Position numbers and translations under genes: made by a program. The notes beneath the pieces were generated by a model. The model did not search any database. It was not told where the DNA came from and saw only the letters and a program-made list of their open reading frames with translations. From positions 1 to 7,885 of the forward strand of contig JAIEIQ010000206.1 of assembly GCA_029065305.1 (NCBI GenBank): DNA of 7,885 bases, given 5' to 3'. Of this stretch, positions 1 to 6,455 are shown in pieces; position 1 is the stretch's first letter; every line of letters begins with the position of its first letter. The DNA comes from Oscillospiraceae bacterium. GTDB taxonomy: Bacteria > Bacillota > Clostridia > Oscillospirales > Oscillospiraceae.

Positions 1-938
1 ACGATCTTCTTCTGGAACTTGTAGGTGAACTCCTCCAGGTACTTGTCCATGTCGGGGTACTGCTCCAGATACTTCTCATGCCAGTGCTCGATCATGGCGT
101 TCCACCGGGCCTCCCGGACGTTCTTGTCGTCGGTGTCCATAGCGGCCCTGGCCTCGTCCATGAAATTAGCCACAATATCGTCGAAGAGCTCCTGGTTGAA
201 GTCCGCGTGGGGGTAGTCAAACTTGGCCTTGCCGATCTCCGCCACCATCTGGTTGATGAGGGCCACCTGCTTCTGGTTCTCCTCGTGGGCCATTTTGATG
301 GCCTCAAACATGGTGTCATTGGAGACCTCGTTAGCCCCGGCCTCGATCATGACCACCTTCTTCCCGGTGGACACGACCGTTACATCCAGATCGGAGATCT
401 CGCTCTGCTCCTGGGTGGGGTTGACGACCAGTTTGCCGTCCACCAGCCCCATCTTCACCGCGCCCACGGGCCCGTTCCAGGGGATGTCGGAGATGGCCAG
501 AGCGGCGGAGGTGCCGATCAGGGCGGCAACCTCAGGGGAACAGTCCCGGTCCACGCTCATGACCGTCGCCATAATGGAGACGTCGTTGCGGAAGTCGCCG
601 GGGAACAGGGGGCGGATAGGCCGGTCGATGACCCGGCTGGTGAGGATGCCCTTCTCCCCGGGGCGGCCCTCCCGGCGCATAAAGCTGCCGGGGATGCGGC
701 CCACGGCGTACATCTTCTCCTCAAAATCCACGCTCAGGGGGAAGAAGTCGATCCCGTCCCGGGGCCGGGGGGCGGCGGTGGCGGTGCAGAGGACCACCGT
801 CTCGCCGTACGTGACCATAACGGCGGCGTTGGCAAGCTCCGCGATCTTGCCGGTCTCCAGCTTCAGGGGACGGCCCGCCAGGTCCATGGTGTACTTGCGG
901 TAGTTGGCAAACTGCTTTTTGGTGATGATGGTTGACAT
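1..938 (-). CDS. pnp: Polyribonucleotide nucleotidyltransferase (PNPase), N-terminal part, cut by the left edge
   Basis: This encodes PNPase, the phosphorolytic 3'-5' exoribonuclease that degrades mRNA in the cytoplasm, often within a degradosome. The first 312 residues are visible. The first RNase PH-like domain spans about residues 13-145 and carries GRIPGSFMRREGRP (80-93) and SRVIDRPIRPLFP (101-113), both typical of the family. The remainder of that core follows to about residue 210. Next comes the start of the helical linker domain, rich in charged residues and ending at residue 312. The second RNase PH domain, which holds the catalytic centre, and the KH and S1 RNA-binding domains would lie beyond the window. 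The ATG start at 938 is supported by AAAAGGAG six bases upstream; the next in-frame Met (residue 18) lies inside the first conserved strand and has no good ribosome binding site. The gene follows rpsO, as in many bacteria. The identification is secure. Confidence 0.97.
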   Translation of the reverse strand, partial: MSTIITKKQFANYRKYTMDLAGRPLKLETGKIAELANAAVMVTYGETVVLCTATAAPRPRDGIDFFPLSVDFEEKMYAVGRIPGSFMRREGRPGEKGILTSRVIDRPIRPLFPGDFRNDVSIMATVMSVDRDCSPEVAALIGTSAALAISDIPWNGPVGAVKMGLVDGKLVVNPTQEQSEISDLDVTVVSTGKKVVMIEAGANEVSNDTMFEAIKMAHEENQKQVALINQMVAEIGKAKFDYPHADFNQELFDDIVANFMDEARAAMDTDDKNVREARWNAMIEHWHEKYLEQYPDMDKYLEEFTYKFQKKI

Positions 939-944
939 AGCGTA

Positions 945-952
945 CTCCTTTT
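945..952 (-). promoter_or_regulatory. Ribosome binding site of pnp
   Basis: The minus strand reads AAAAGGAG, followed by six bases and the ATG at 938. This fixes the pnp start. The site lies just downstream of the long leader hairpin, so folding or cleavage of that hairpin could affect access to it; this last point is inference. Confidence 0.85.
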
Positions 953-968
953 CATTTGTCAGTTTTCC

Positions 969-1043
969 GGGAGCCGCCGTTTAGCACTTGATCGCGCCGC
1001 CGACGGTTCGGCGGCAGGATCAACTGCTAAAAGGGAGGCTCCC
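969..1043 (-). promoter_or_regulatory. Long nested stem-loop in the pnp leader, probable RNase III / autoregulation site
   Basis: This is a 75-base imperfect inverted repeat between rpsO and pnp. The outer arms are GGGAGCC (1037-1043) and GGCTCCC (969-975). Inside are TTAGCA (1025-1030) with TGCTAA (981-986), TTGATC (1018-1023) with GATCAA (988-993), and CCGCCG (1009-1014) with CGGCGG (997-1002) around a six-base loop. Single mismatches and unequal unpaired stretches (six and five bases) separate the segments. No T-tract follows it, so it does not look like an intrinsic terminator. In E. coli the pnp leader between rpsO and pnp forms a long stem that RNase III cleaves, after which PNPase represses its own synthesis. 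Position and shape suggest the same role here, but this is inference. A retained REP-like repeat is an alternative. Confidence 0.6.
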
Positions 1044-1065
1044 CGGTACAGGTGGGGATGGAAAG

Positions 1066-1096
1066 GCGGGGAGAAAGGCTTTTCCCTCCTCCCCGC
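1066..1096 (-). terminator. Stem-loop directly downstream of rpsO, possible partial terminator or 3'-end stabiliser
   Basis: The 31 bases fold into a continuous 13-base-pair stem with two G-U wobbles and a five-base AAAAG loop, starting nine bases after the rpsO stop codon. Only CTTTCC follows on the minus strand, so the T-tract is weak. It may terminate a fraction of rpsO transcripts and let the rest continue into pnp, as the attenuator between rpsO and pnp does in E. coli. It could also protect the 3' end of processed rpsO mRNA. The hairpin is directly visible; its termination efficiency is unknown. Confidence 0.6.
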
Positions 1097-1105
1097 GCTC
1101 TTCAC

Positions 1106-1372
1106 TTACTTACGGATGCCCAGCTTCGCAATCAGCGCGCGGTAGCGCTCGATGTCCTTCTTCGCCAGGTAGTCCAGAAGGCTGCGGCGCTTGCCGATCA
1201 TCTTGTACAGGCCCCGGCGGCTGTGGTTGTCGTGGATATGGACCTTCAGGTGCTCGGTCAGCTCATTGATACGGGTGGTGAGGATCGCCACCTGAACCTC
1301 GGGAGAGCCGGTGTCCGTGGGATGGGTGCGGTTGGCCTCGATAACGGCCGTCTTTGCGTCTTTCTGCATCAT
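1106..1372 (-). CDS. rpsO: Small ribosomal subunit protein S15 (uS15)
   Basis: S15 is a primary 16S rRNA-binding protein of the 30S platform and contributes to an inter-subunit bridge. The 88-residue product is full length for the family (usually 88-89). It carries the signature DTGSPEVQ (20-27), LTEHLKVH (38-45), the rRNA-contacting DNHSRRGL (48-55), KRRSLLDYL (61-69) and a C terminus ending KLGIRK. The start is ambiguous among three in-frame ATGs at 1393, 1372 and 1369. I chose 1372 because its length and the spacing to DTGSPEVQ match the family best, and because AAAGGTGG lies nine bases upstream. The ATG at 1393 also has a GGAG eight bases upstream and would add MERWNSA. The gene has its own promoter and precedes pnp. 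Confidence 0.97.
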   Translation of the reverse strand: MMQKDAKTAVIEANRTHPTDTGSPEVQVAILTTRINELTEHLKVHIHDNHSRRGLYKMIGKRRSLLDYLAKKDIERYRALIAKLGIRK

Positions 1373-1381
1373 GGCAGAGTT

Positions 1382-1389
1382 CCACCTTT
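1382..1389 (-). promoter_or_regulatory. Probable ribosome binding site of rpsO
   Basis: AAAGGTGG on the minus strand sits nine bases before the tandem ATGATG at 1372/1369 and resembles the anti-16S consensus. A competing GGAG at 1402-1405 sits eight bases before the ATG at 1393. The first site gives the family-like 88-residue protein, so I prefer it, but the sequence does not exclude use of both. Confidence 0.6.
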
Positions 1390-1393
1390 CCAT

Positions 1394-1472
1394 TAAAAAT
1401 TCTCCGCAGGCCGCGCCGCGGCAGGTGTCGCCGGCGGCGAGGCGGGGGAATGGCGCGCTCTTTTCGCGCTCC
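1394..1472 (-). promoter_or_regulatory. GC-rich structured 5' leader of rpsO, candidate S15 autoregulatory region
   Basis: With a transcription start near 1471, the leader is about 100 bases long to the preferred ATG. It begins with a hairpin at 1452-1472 (arms GGaGCGC and GCGCgCC, loop GAAAAGA). A second possible stem at 1414-1439 pairs CGCCGC with GCGGCG, and further alternatives such as GCCGCGGC overlap it. S15 represses its own translation through leader structures in several bacteria, and these structures differ between phyla. The compact folding upstream of the start codons fits that idea. I could not match it to a named S15 leader motif, so the role is inference. Confidence 0.4.
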
Positions 1473-1477
1473 AGGAT

Positions 1478-1506
1478 ACTATATCACAGCTTATGTCCAT
1501 TGTAAA
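1478..1506 (-). promoter_or_regulatory. Sigma-A-type promoter of rpsO
   Basis: On the minus strand the -35 box is TTTACA (1501-1506), the spacer is exactly 17 bases and the -10 box is TATAGT (1478-1483). The predicted transcription start is near 1471. Upstream of the -35 box, at about 1507-1547, lies an AT-rich tract with runs of A and T that could act as an UP element, as expected for a strongly expressed ribosomal protein gene. The match to consensus is strong (5 of 6 and 5 of 6) and this GC-rich genome makes a chance match less likely. Confidence 0.8.
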
Positions 1507-1561
1507 GTATAATTTCAGGAAATATGCGGCTTTTTTTGAAATTTTTCCCGGCGGAAGGAGC

Positions 1562-3079
1562 TCACCCCCGGAGAATATCCGTATTCCGGTACTGGACCGC
1601 CTCGGCCAGGTGGGCTGCGGAGATATTCTCCTCCCCCTCCAGGTCGGCGATGGTCCGGGCCACCCGGAGGATGCGGTCGTGGCTGCGGGCGGTGAGGCCC
1701 ATGCGGTCAAAGGCGGAGCGGAGGATCCGCTCCCCCCGCTCGTCCAGGCGGCAGTGCTCCCCCACCATGGCCGGGGTCATGTGGGCGTTGCAGGCGATCT
1801 CCATGCCCTCAAAGCGCTCCGCCTGCCGGGCCCGGGCGGCGTTCACCCGCTCCCGTACGGCGGCGGAGGACTCCGGCGCCTCCCGCCGGCGCATGGCGTC
1901 AAAGTCCACCGAGGGCACCTCCACATGGAGGTCAATCCGGTCCAGCAGGGGGCCGGAGACCCGGCCCACATACTTCTCCACCGCCGCCTCCGAGCAGGTG
2001 CACCGCCCCGAGGGGTGGCCCCGCCAGCCGCACCGGCAGGGGTTCATCGCCGCCGCCAGCATAAAGCGGCTGGGCAGGCGGACGCTGCCTGCGGCCCGGG
2101 TGATGGTCACCTCTCCGTCCTCCATGGGCTGGCGGAGGACCTCCAGGGCGTCCTTGGCGAACTCCGGGAGCTCGTCCAGGAAGAGGACCCCGTGGTGGGC
2201 CAGGGAGATCTCCCCGGGCCGGGGGATGGACCCGCCGCCGGCCAGGGCCACGGCGGAGACGGTGTGGTGGGGGCTGCGGAAGGGCCGGCGCTGAAGGAGG
2301 GGGCTGCGGCTGTCGGTCATGCCCGCCACGCTCCAGACCTCCGTGGCCTCCAGGGCCTCCCGCCGGGTCATGTCCGGCAGGATGGAGGGCAGGCGGCGGG
2401 CCAGCATGGACTTCCCCGCCCCCGGCGAGCCGATGAGCAGAATATTGTGGCCCCCGGCGGCGGCGATCTCCAGGGCCCGCTTCACATTCTCCTGGCCCAT
2501 GACCTCGGAGAAGTCGGGTCCCCGGTCCGGCTCCGGGGAGTCGGTCCAGGCGGGGGCCGGGGGAAGGGCCTCCTCCCCCCGCAGGTGGCGGAGGAGGGCG
2601 GCTACGCCGGGCACCGGCCGGACGGTGAGGGCCCCGGCCAGGGACGCCTCGGCGGCATTCCCGGCGGGGACGTAGAGCTCCCGGACGCCGGCGCGGACAG
2701 CGGCCATAGCCATAGGCAGCATCCCGGTGACAGGGCGCAGGGCCCCGGTGAGGGACAGCTCCCCCAGGAAGGCGGCGTCCGCCGACGGCGGGTCGATGTC
2801 CCCGGCGGCGGCCAGAATGCCCAGCAGGATGGGCAGATCGTAGATGGTCCCCTCCTTGCGCAGGGCGGCGGGGGCCAGGTTGACGGTGATCCGGGAGACC
2901 GGGAACTTGGCCCCGCAGCTTTTCACCGCCGCCCGGACCCGCTCCCGGGACTCCTTCACCGCCGCGTCGGGCAGGCCCACCACGTCAAAGGCGGGCAGTC
3001 CCCCGGACAGGGCGCACTCCACGGACACCTCATAGCCGGTGATGCCCTGCAGCCCCAGGGACCGGACGGTTTCTACCAT
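1562..3079 (-). CDS. comM: ComM/YifB family Mg-chelatase-like AAA+ ATPase
   Basis: The 505-residue protein has the full ComM/YifB architecture. An N-terminal ChlI-like S5-fold domain (about 1-165) contains GLPDAAVKESRERVRAA (35-51) and the NLAPA motif. The AAA+ core has Walker A GSPGAGKS (217-224), RSPHHTVS (268-275), Walker B GVLFLDELPEF (297-307), a cysteine cluster CRC-9-CTC (C348, C350, C360, C362) that probably binds zinc, and SGPLLDRID (375-383). A C-terminal helical Mg_chelatase_C domain spans about 405-500. Despite the family name it does not make chlorophyll. In gammaproteobacteria ComM is a hexameric branch-migration helicase that extends heteroduplex DNA during natural transformation; its role in Clostridia is unproven. 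AAGGAGG lies ten bases before the ATG, and the gene starts 21 bases after mgtE, so the two are co-transcribed. The family assignment is secure; the function here is inferred. Confidence 0.95.
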   Translation of the reverse strand: MVETVRSLGLQGITGYEVSVECALSGGLPAFDVVGLPDAAVKESRERVRAAVKSCGAKFPVSRITVNLAPAALRKEGTIYDLPILLGILAAAGDIDPPSADAAFLGELSLTGALRPVTGMLPMAMAAVRAGVRELYVPAGNAAEASLAGALTVRPVPGVAALLRHLRGEEALPPAPAWTDSPEPDRGPDFSEVMGQENVKRALEIAAAGGHNILLIGSPGAGKSMLARRLPSILPDMTRREALEATEVWSVAGMTDSRSPLLQRRPFRSPHHTVSAVALAGGGSIPRPGEISLAHHGVLFLDELPEFAKDALEVLRQPMEDGEVTITRAAGSVRLPSRFMLAAAMNPCRCGWRGHPSGRCTCSEAAVEKYVGRVSGPLLDRIDLHVEVPSVDFDAMRRREAPESSAAVRERVNAARARQAERFEGMEIACNAHMTPAMVGEHCRLDERGERILRSAFDRMGLTARSHDRILRVARTIADLEGEENISAAHLAEAVQYRNTDILRG

Positions 3080-3100
3080 AGCGCGTTCTCCTCCTTCCGG

Positions 3101-4480
3101 CTATATCCGCAGCAGCAGCTTCGCGAACTGGAAATAGATCAGCAGGCTCAGCACGTCCACAATGGTGGTGATAAAGGGCCCCGCCACAACCGCCGGATCC
3201 AGCCCCAGCTTGTCTGAGATCATCGGCATAAGACAGCCCACCACCTTGGCGCAGAACACGGTGAACACCAGCGTCAGGCAGATAACCGCCGCGACCACAA
3301 TGGTGATGCTGGCATTGTGCAGCAGCAGCCGGTCAATCAGCATCAGCTTGATAAAGTTGCACCCCGCCAGCATAGCGCCGCAGACGACGGCGACCCGGAT
3401 CTCCTTCCAGACCACCTTGGGCAGATCGCTGAAATTCACATCCCCCAGGCTCAGAGAGCGGATCAGCGCCACGCTGGACTGGTTGCCGGAGTTGCCGCCG
3501 GTGTCCATCAGCATAGGAATAAACCCCATCAGCACGGTACACGCGGCCAGGGAGTCCTCAAAGCTGGAGATCACAACGCCGGTAAACGTAGCCGACAGCA
3601 TCAGCAGCAGAAGCCAGGGGATCCGGCTCTTCACCGTCTCCCACACGCCGGAGCGCAGATAGGGCTTGTCCGTATGGGTCATACCGGCGATGTGCTCGAA
3701 ATCCTCGGTAGTCTCCTCCTCGATGACGTCCATAGCGTCATCCACCGTGACAATGCCCACCAGGCGGTGCTCGTCATCCACAATGGGCATGGCCAGGAAG
3801 TCGTACCGGCCCAGATCCTGGGCCACGTCCTCCTTGTCGTCCATGGTGGAGGCGGAAATGATGTTGGTCTCCATAATCTCCCCGATGACGTCGTCCTCGT
3901 CGGAGAGCAGCAGGGTCCGGATGGACACCAGCCCCAGCAGGTGCCGTCCCGGGCTGGTGACATAGCAGATGTTGATGGTCTCCTTGTCCACGCCGGTCCG
4001 GCGGATGCGCTTGAAGGCGTCCCCCACCGTCATGTCCTGCTTGAGGTCCACAAACTCCGTGGTCATGATGGACCCGGCGGAGTCCTCCGGGTACTTCAAA
4101 ATCTCGTTGACGCTCCGGCGGGTCTCCGGGTCGGCGTGCTGGAGGATGCGCTTGACCACCGTGGCGGGCATCTCCTCGATGAGGTCCACCGTGTCGTCCA
4201 CGTACAGCTCCTCCAGCACCTCCTTGAGCTCCGTGTCGGAGAAGCTCTTGATGAGCACCGCCTGCTCCTCCGGCTCCATCTCTACAAAGACCTCCGCCGC
4301 CAGCTCCTTGGGCAGCAGGCGGTAGAGCAGCGGCAGTCGCTCCAGGGAGAGCTCCCCCAGCACCAGGGCGATGTCCGCCGGCTCCAGGAGCACCAGCATA
4401 TCCCGCAGGTCCGGCCATCGCTTTCGGGCGGTCAAAGCCTCCACCTGCTCCATAAACCTGCCGTTTTCCAAATCAATCAT
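3101..4480 (-). CDS. mgtE: MgtE-type magnesium transporter
   Basis: MgtE is a homodimeric inner-membrane Mg2+ channel gated by intracellular Mg2+. The 459 residues show the expected order. An acidic helical N domain (about 20-130) contains LLPKELAAEVFVEMEPEEQ. Two CBS domains follow (about 137-200 and 203-255), then a linker helix (about 255-285). The membrane domain has five hydrophobic segments at about 288-308, 310-327, 360-382, 391-415 and 430-456. The pore signature GGNSGNQSS (328-336) and the late DPAVVAGPFITTIVD segment are present; D442 corresponds to the conserved aspartate involved in Mg2+ selectivity. Length is normal and no key element is missing. AGGAGG lies eight bases before the ATG. 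It follows ftsH by 45 bases, too short for an M-box magnesium riboswitch, so control is probably at the protein level and by the operon promoter. Confidence 0.96.
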   Translation of the reverse strand: MIDLENGRFMEQVEALTARKRWPDLRDMLVLLEPADIALVLGELSLERLPLLYRLLPKELAAEVFVEMEPEEQAVLIKSFSDTELKEVLEELYVDDTVDLIEEMPATVVKRILQHADPETRRSVNEILKYPEDSAGSIMTTEFVDLKQDMTVGDAFKRIRRTGVDKETINICYVTSPGRHLLGLVSIRTLLLSDEDDVIGEIMETNIISASTMDDKEDVAQDLGRYDFLAMPIVDDEHRLVGIVTVDDAMDVIEEETTEDFEHIAGMTHTDKPYLRSGVWETVKSRIPWLLLLMLSATFTGVVISSFEDSLAACTVLMGFIPMLMDTGGNSGNQSSVALIRSLSLGDVNFSDLPKVVWKEIRVAVVCGAMLAGCNFIKLMLIDRLLLHNASITIVVAAVICLTLVFTVFCAKVVGCLMPMISDKLGLDPAVVAGPFITTIVDVLSLLIYFQFAKLLLRI

Positions 4481-4525
4481 GTGCTGGTCCTCCTCTCCCG
4501 CTGTGGTTGCGCTCTGTGGGTCCGG

Positions 4526-6376
4526 CTATTCCAATACCGCCTTGGGCTCCCCCATCAGGCCGGCAAACTCCTCCCCGGACATGGTCTCATGAACCAGCAG
4601 ATATTCCGCCACCTCAATCAGCCGCTCCCGGCGCTCCTCCAGCACCTCCCGGCACTTGGCGCAGCCCCGGTCGATGAGCGCCTTGACCTCGGCGTCAATC
4701 TGCGCCGCCACCTCCTCGGAGTAAGTTTTGGCCTGGGCCATGCTCCGGCCGATGAACACCTCGTCATGGCCGCTCTCGAAGCTGACGGGGCCCAGGGCGG
4801 CGCTCATGCCGTAGACCGTCACCATCTTCCGGGCCATGGCGCTGGCCCGCTGGATATCGCTGGAGGCCCCGGTGGAGATGTCGTCGAGAAACAGGCTCTC
4901 CGCCACCCGGCCCCCCAGCAGGGCCGCAATCTCCTCCTCCATATACCGCTTGGAGTAGTAGCTCCGGTCCTCCTCCGGCAGGGAGATGGTCATGCCCCCG
5001 GCCTGGCCTCTGGGCACGATGGTCACCTGGTGGACCGGGTCCACACTGGCAAGGCAGTGGTGCATCACCGCGTGGCCGGCCTCGTGGTAGGCCGTCAGGC
5101 GCCGCTCGTGCTCCGGCACCCGCTTGGACCGCTTCTCCGGACCGGCGATGACCTTGATGACCGACTCCTGGAGATCCTGCATGGTGATAAACTTATGGCC
5201 CCGGCGGGCGGCCAGGAGGGCCCCCTCGTTGACCAGATTCTCCAGATCCGCCCCAGTAAAGCCCGGGGTGCCCTGGGCCAGGACCCGCAGGTCCACATCC
5301 TCCGCCAGGGGCTTGCTGCGGACGTGGACGCCCAGGATCTCCTCCCGCCCTTTGCTGTCGGGACTGCCCACGTAGATCTGCCGGTCAAACCGGCCCGGCC
5401 GCAGCAGGGCGGGGTCCAAAATATCCGCCCGGTTGGTGGCCGCCAGGACCACCACGCCCTCGTTGTTGGTAAAGCCGTCCATCTCCACCAGCAGCTGGTT
5501 GAGGGTCTGCTCCCGCTCGTCGTGTCCGCCGCCCAGGCCCGCGCCCCGCTGCCGGCCCACGGCGTCGATCTCGTCGATGAACACCACGGCGGGGGCCACC
5601 TTCTTGGCCTCGTCGAAGAGGTCCCGGACCCGGCTGGCGCCCACGCCCACGTAGAGCTCCACAAAGTCGGACCCGGAGATGGACAGGAACTGGACCCCCG
5701 CCTCCCCGGCCACGGCCTTGGCCAGCAGGGTCTTGCCGGTGCCCGGAGGGCCCACCAGCAACACGCCCTTGGGAATCCGGGCCCCCAGGTCCAGGTACTT
5801 CTGGGGCTCCTGGAGGAAGCCCACGATCTCCCGCAGCTCCTCCTTCTCCTCGTCGGCCCCGGCCACGTCGGCAAAGGTGCGCTTCTGCTTGCTCTCGGAG
5901 CCGAAGCGGATCCGGGCCCGGCCAAAGCGCCGTCCCTGGTCCACGCCGCCCCCCTGGGCCCTGCCCATCATGAACTGGAAGAACAGGAAGAAGGCCACAA
6001 TAAGCGCCAGATACAGGGCGATCTCCATCCACCACGGGGGCGTGTAGGGGGGATCGTAGTCGTAATCGGCCAGGACGCCCCGGTTCAGCTGGTCCTCGAT
6101 CAGGGGGCCCAGCTCCTCCCGGAAGGCGTCCACGCTCTCCAGCGTGTTGTGGACGGGGGCCAGGGGGCCTCCGTCCTGTTTGAGGTTCAGATAGAGCTCC
6201 CTGCCGTCCCGGACATAGAAGCTCTCCACCCGCTCCTGCTGGAAGAAGGTTTTGACCTGGGCATAGGTGACGGCGGAGGCGTCCTCCATGCCGTAGAAGG
6301 CGTAGTAGGCCACCAGCAGAAGGATCACAACCATAAAGTAGATCCCAATGCCTGGGCGGCGGGTCTTGTTTGTCAA
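4526..6376 (-). CDS. ftsH: ATP-dependent zinc metalloprotease FtsH
   Basis: FtsH is a hexameric membrane-anchored AAA+ protease that degrades misfolded membrane proteins and selected regulators. The 616 residues contain a first membrane helix (about 11-28), an extracytoplasmic domain of about 85 residues, a second membrane helix (115-136), and then the AAA core. Key motifs are Walker A GPPGTGKT (209-216), the pore loop around [11 protein letters not shown] (238-248), Walker B VVFIDEID (264-271) and the second region of homology ending RPGRFDR (326-332). The zinc motif is HEAGH (431-435), with the third ligand probably D507 in STGASSDI. The start codon is TTG at 6376, preceded by AAAAGGAG at ten bases. 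The next in-frame ATG would remove half of the first membrane helix. It sits in the conserved tilS-hpt-ftsH order. C572 and C575 form a CxxC in the C-terminal helical region. Confidence 0.97.
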   Translation of the reverse strand: MTNKTRRPGIGIYFMVVILLLVAYYAFYGMEDASAVTYAQVKTFFQQERVESFYVRDGRELYLNLKQDGGPLAPVHNTLESVDAFREELGPLIEDQLNRGVLADYDYDPPYTPPWWMEIALYLALIVAFFLFFQFMMGRAQGGGVDQGRRFGRARIRFGSESKQKRTFADVAGADEEKEELREIVGFLQEPQKYLDLGARIPKGVLLVGPPGTGKTLLAKAVAGEAGVQFLSISGSDFVELYVGVGASRVRDLFDEAKKVAPAVVFIDEIDAVGRQRGAGLGGGHDEREQTLNQLLVEMDGFTNNEGVVVLAATNRADILDPALLRPGRFDRQIYVGSPDSKGREEILGVHVRSKPLAEDVDLRVLAQGTPGFTGADLENLVNEGALLAARRGHKFITMQDLQESVIKVIAGPEKRSKRVPEHERRLTAYHEAGHAVMHHCLASVDPVHQVTIVPRGQAGGMTISLPEEDRSYYSKRYMEEEIAALLGGRVAESLFLDDISTGASSDIQRASAMARKMVTVYGMSAALGPVSFESGHDEVFIGRSMAQAKTYSEEVAAQIDAEVKALIDRGCAKCREVLEERRERLIEVAEYLLVHETMSGEEFAGLMGEPKAVLE

Positions 6377-6386
6377 ATCGGTTTCT

Positions 6387-6394
6387 CTCCTTTT
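6387..6394 (-). promoter_or_regulatory. Ribosome binding site that sets the TTG start of ftsH
   Basis: AAAAGGAG on the minus strand lies ten bases before the TTG at 6374-6376. No in-frame ATG or GTG is found at a suitable distance from it, which supports use of the rare TTG initiator. Confidence 0.75.
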
Positions 6395-6455
6395 AGGCCC
6401 CCGGCCAAAGCGGGCGGGGACGGGATGATATCAATAGATCACGCGCCGGAGCCCA

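Noticed and set aside
78..935. A 285-codon plus-strand open frame opposite pnp
   Set aside because: The minus strand encodes clear PNPase motifs throughout. The plus-strand frame is histidine-, glycine- and valine-rich with no domain and is a shadow of pnp.
969..1043. The pnp leader inverted repeat as an intrinsic terminator of rpsO
   Set aside because: The bases following it on the minus strand (GGAAAACTGAC) contain no T-tract, and its arms are interrupted by mismatches. A processing or regulatory role fits better.
1562..3079. ComM as a true magnesium chelatase subunit for (bacterio)chlorophyll synthesis
   Set aside because: The protein has the ComM/YifB N-terminal domain and C-terminal domain, and no ChlD or ChlH partner or other pigment gene is nearby.
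1493..3217. A 574-codon open frame on the plus strand opposite comM
   Set aside because: Same reason: antisense to a complete ComM gene, glycine- and proline-rich translation without recognisable motifs, and no convincing ribosome binding site.
6377..6455. A promoter or terminator in the hpt-ftsH gap
   Set aside because: I saw TGATATCA and some GC-rich partial repeats but no paired -35/-10 boxes and no stem followed by a T-tract. The gap mainly carries the ftsH ribosome binding site.
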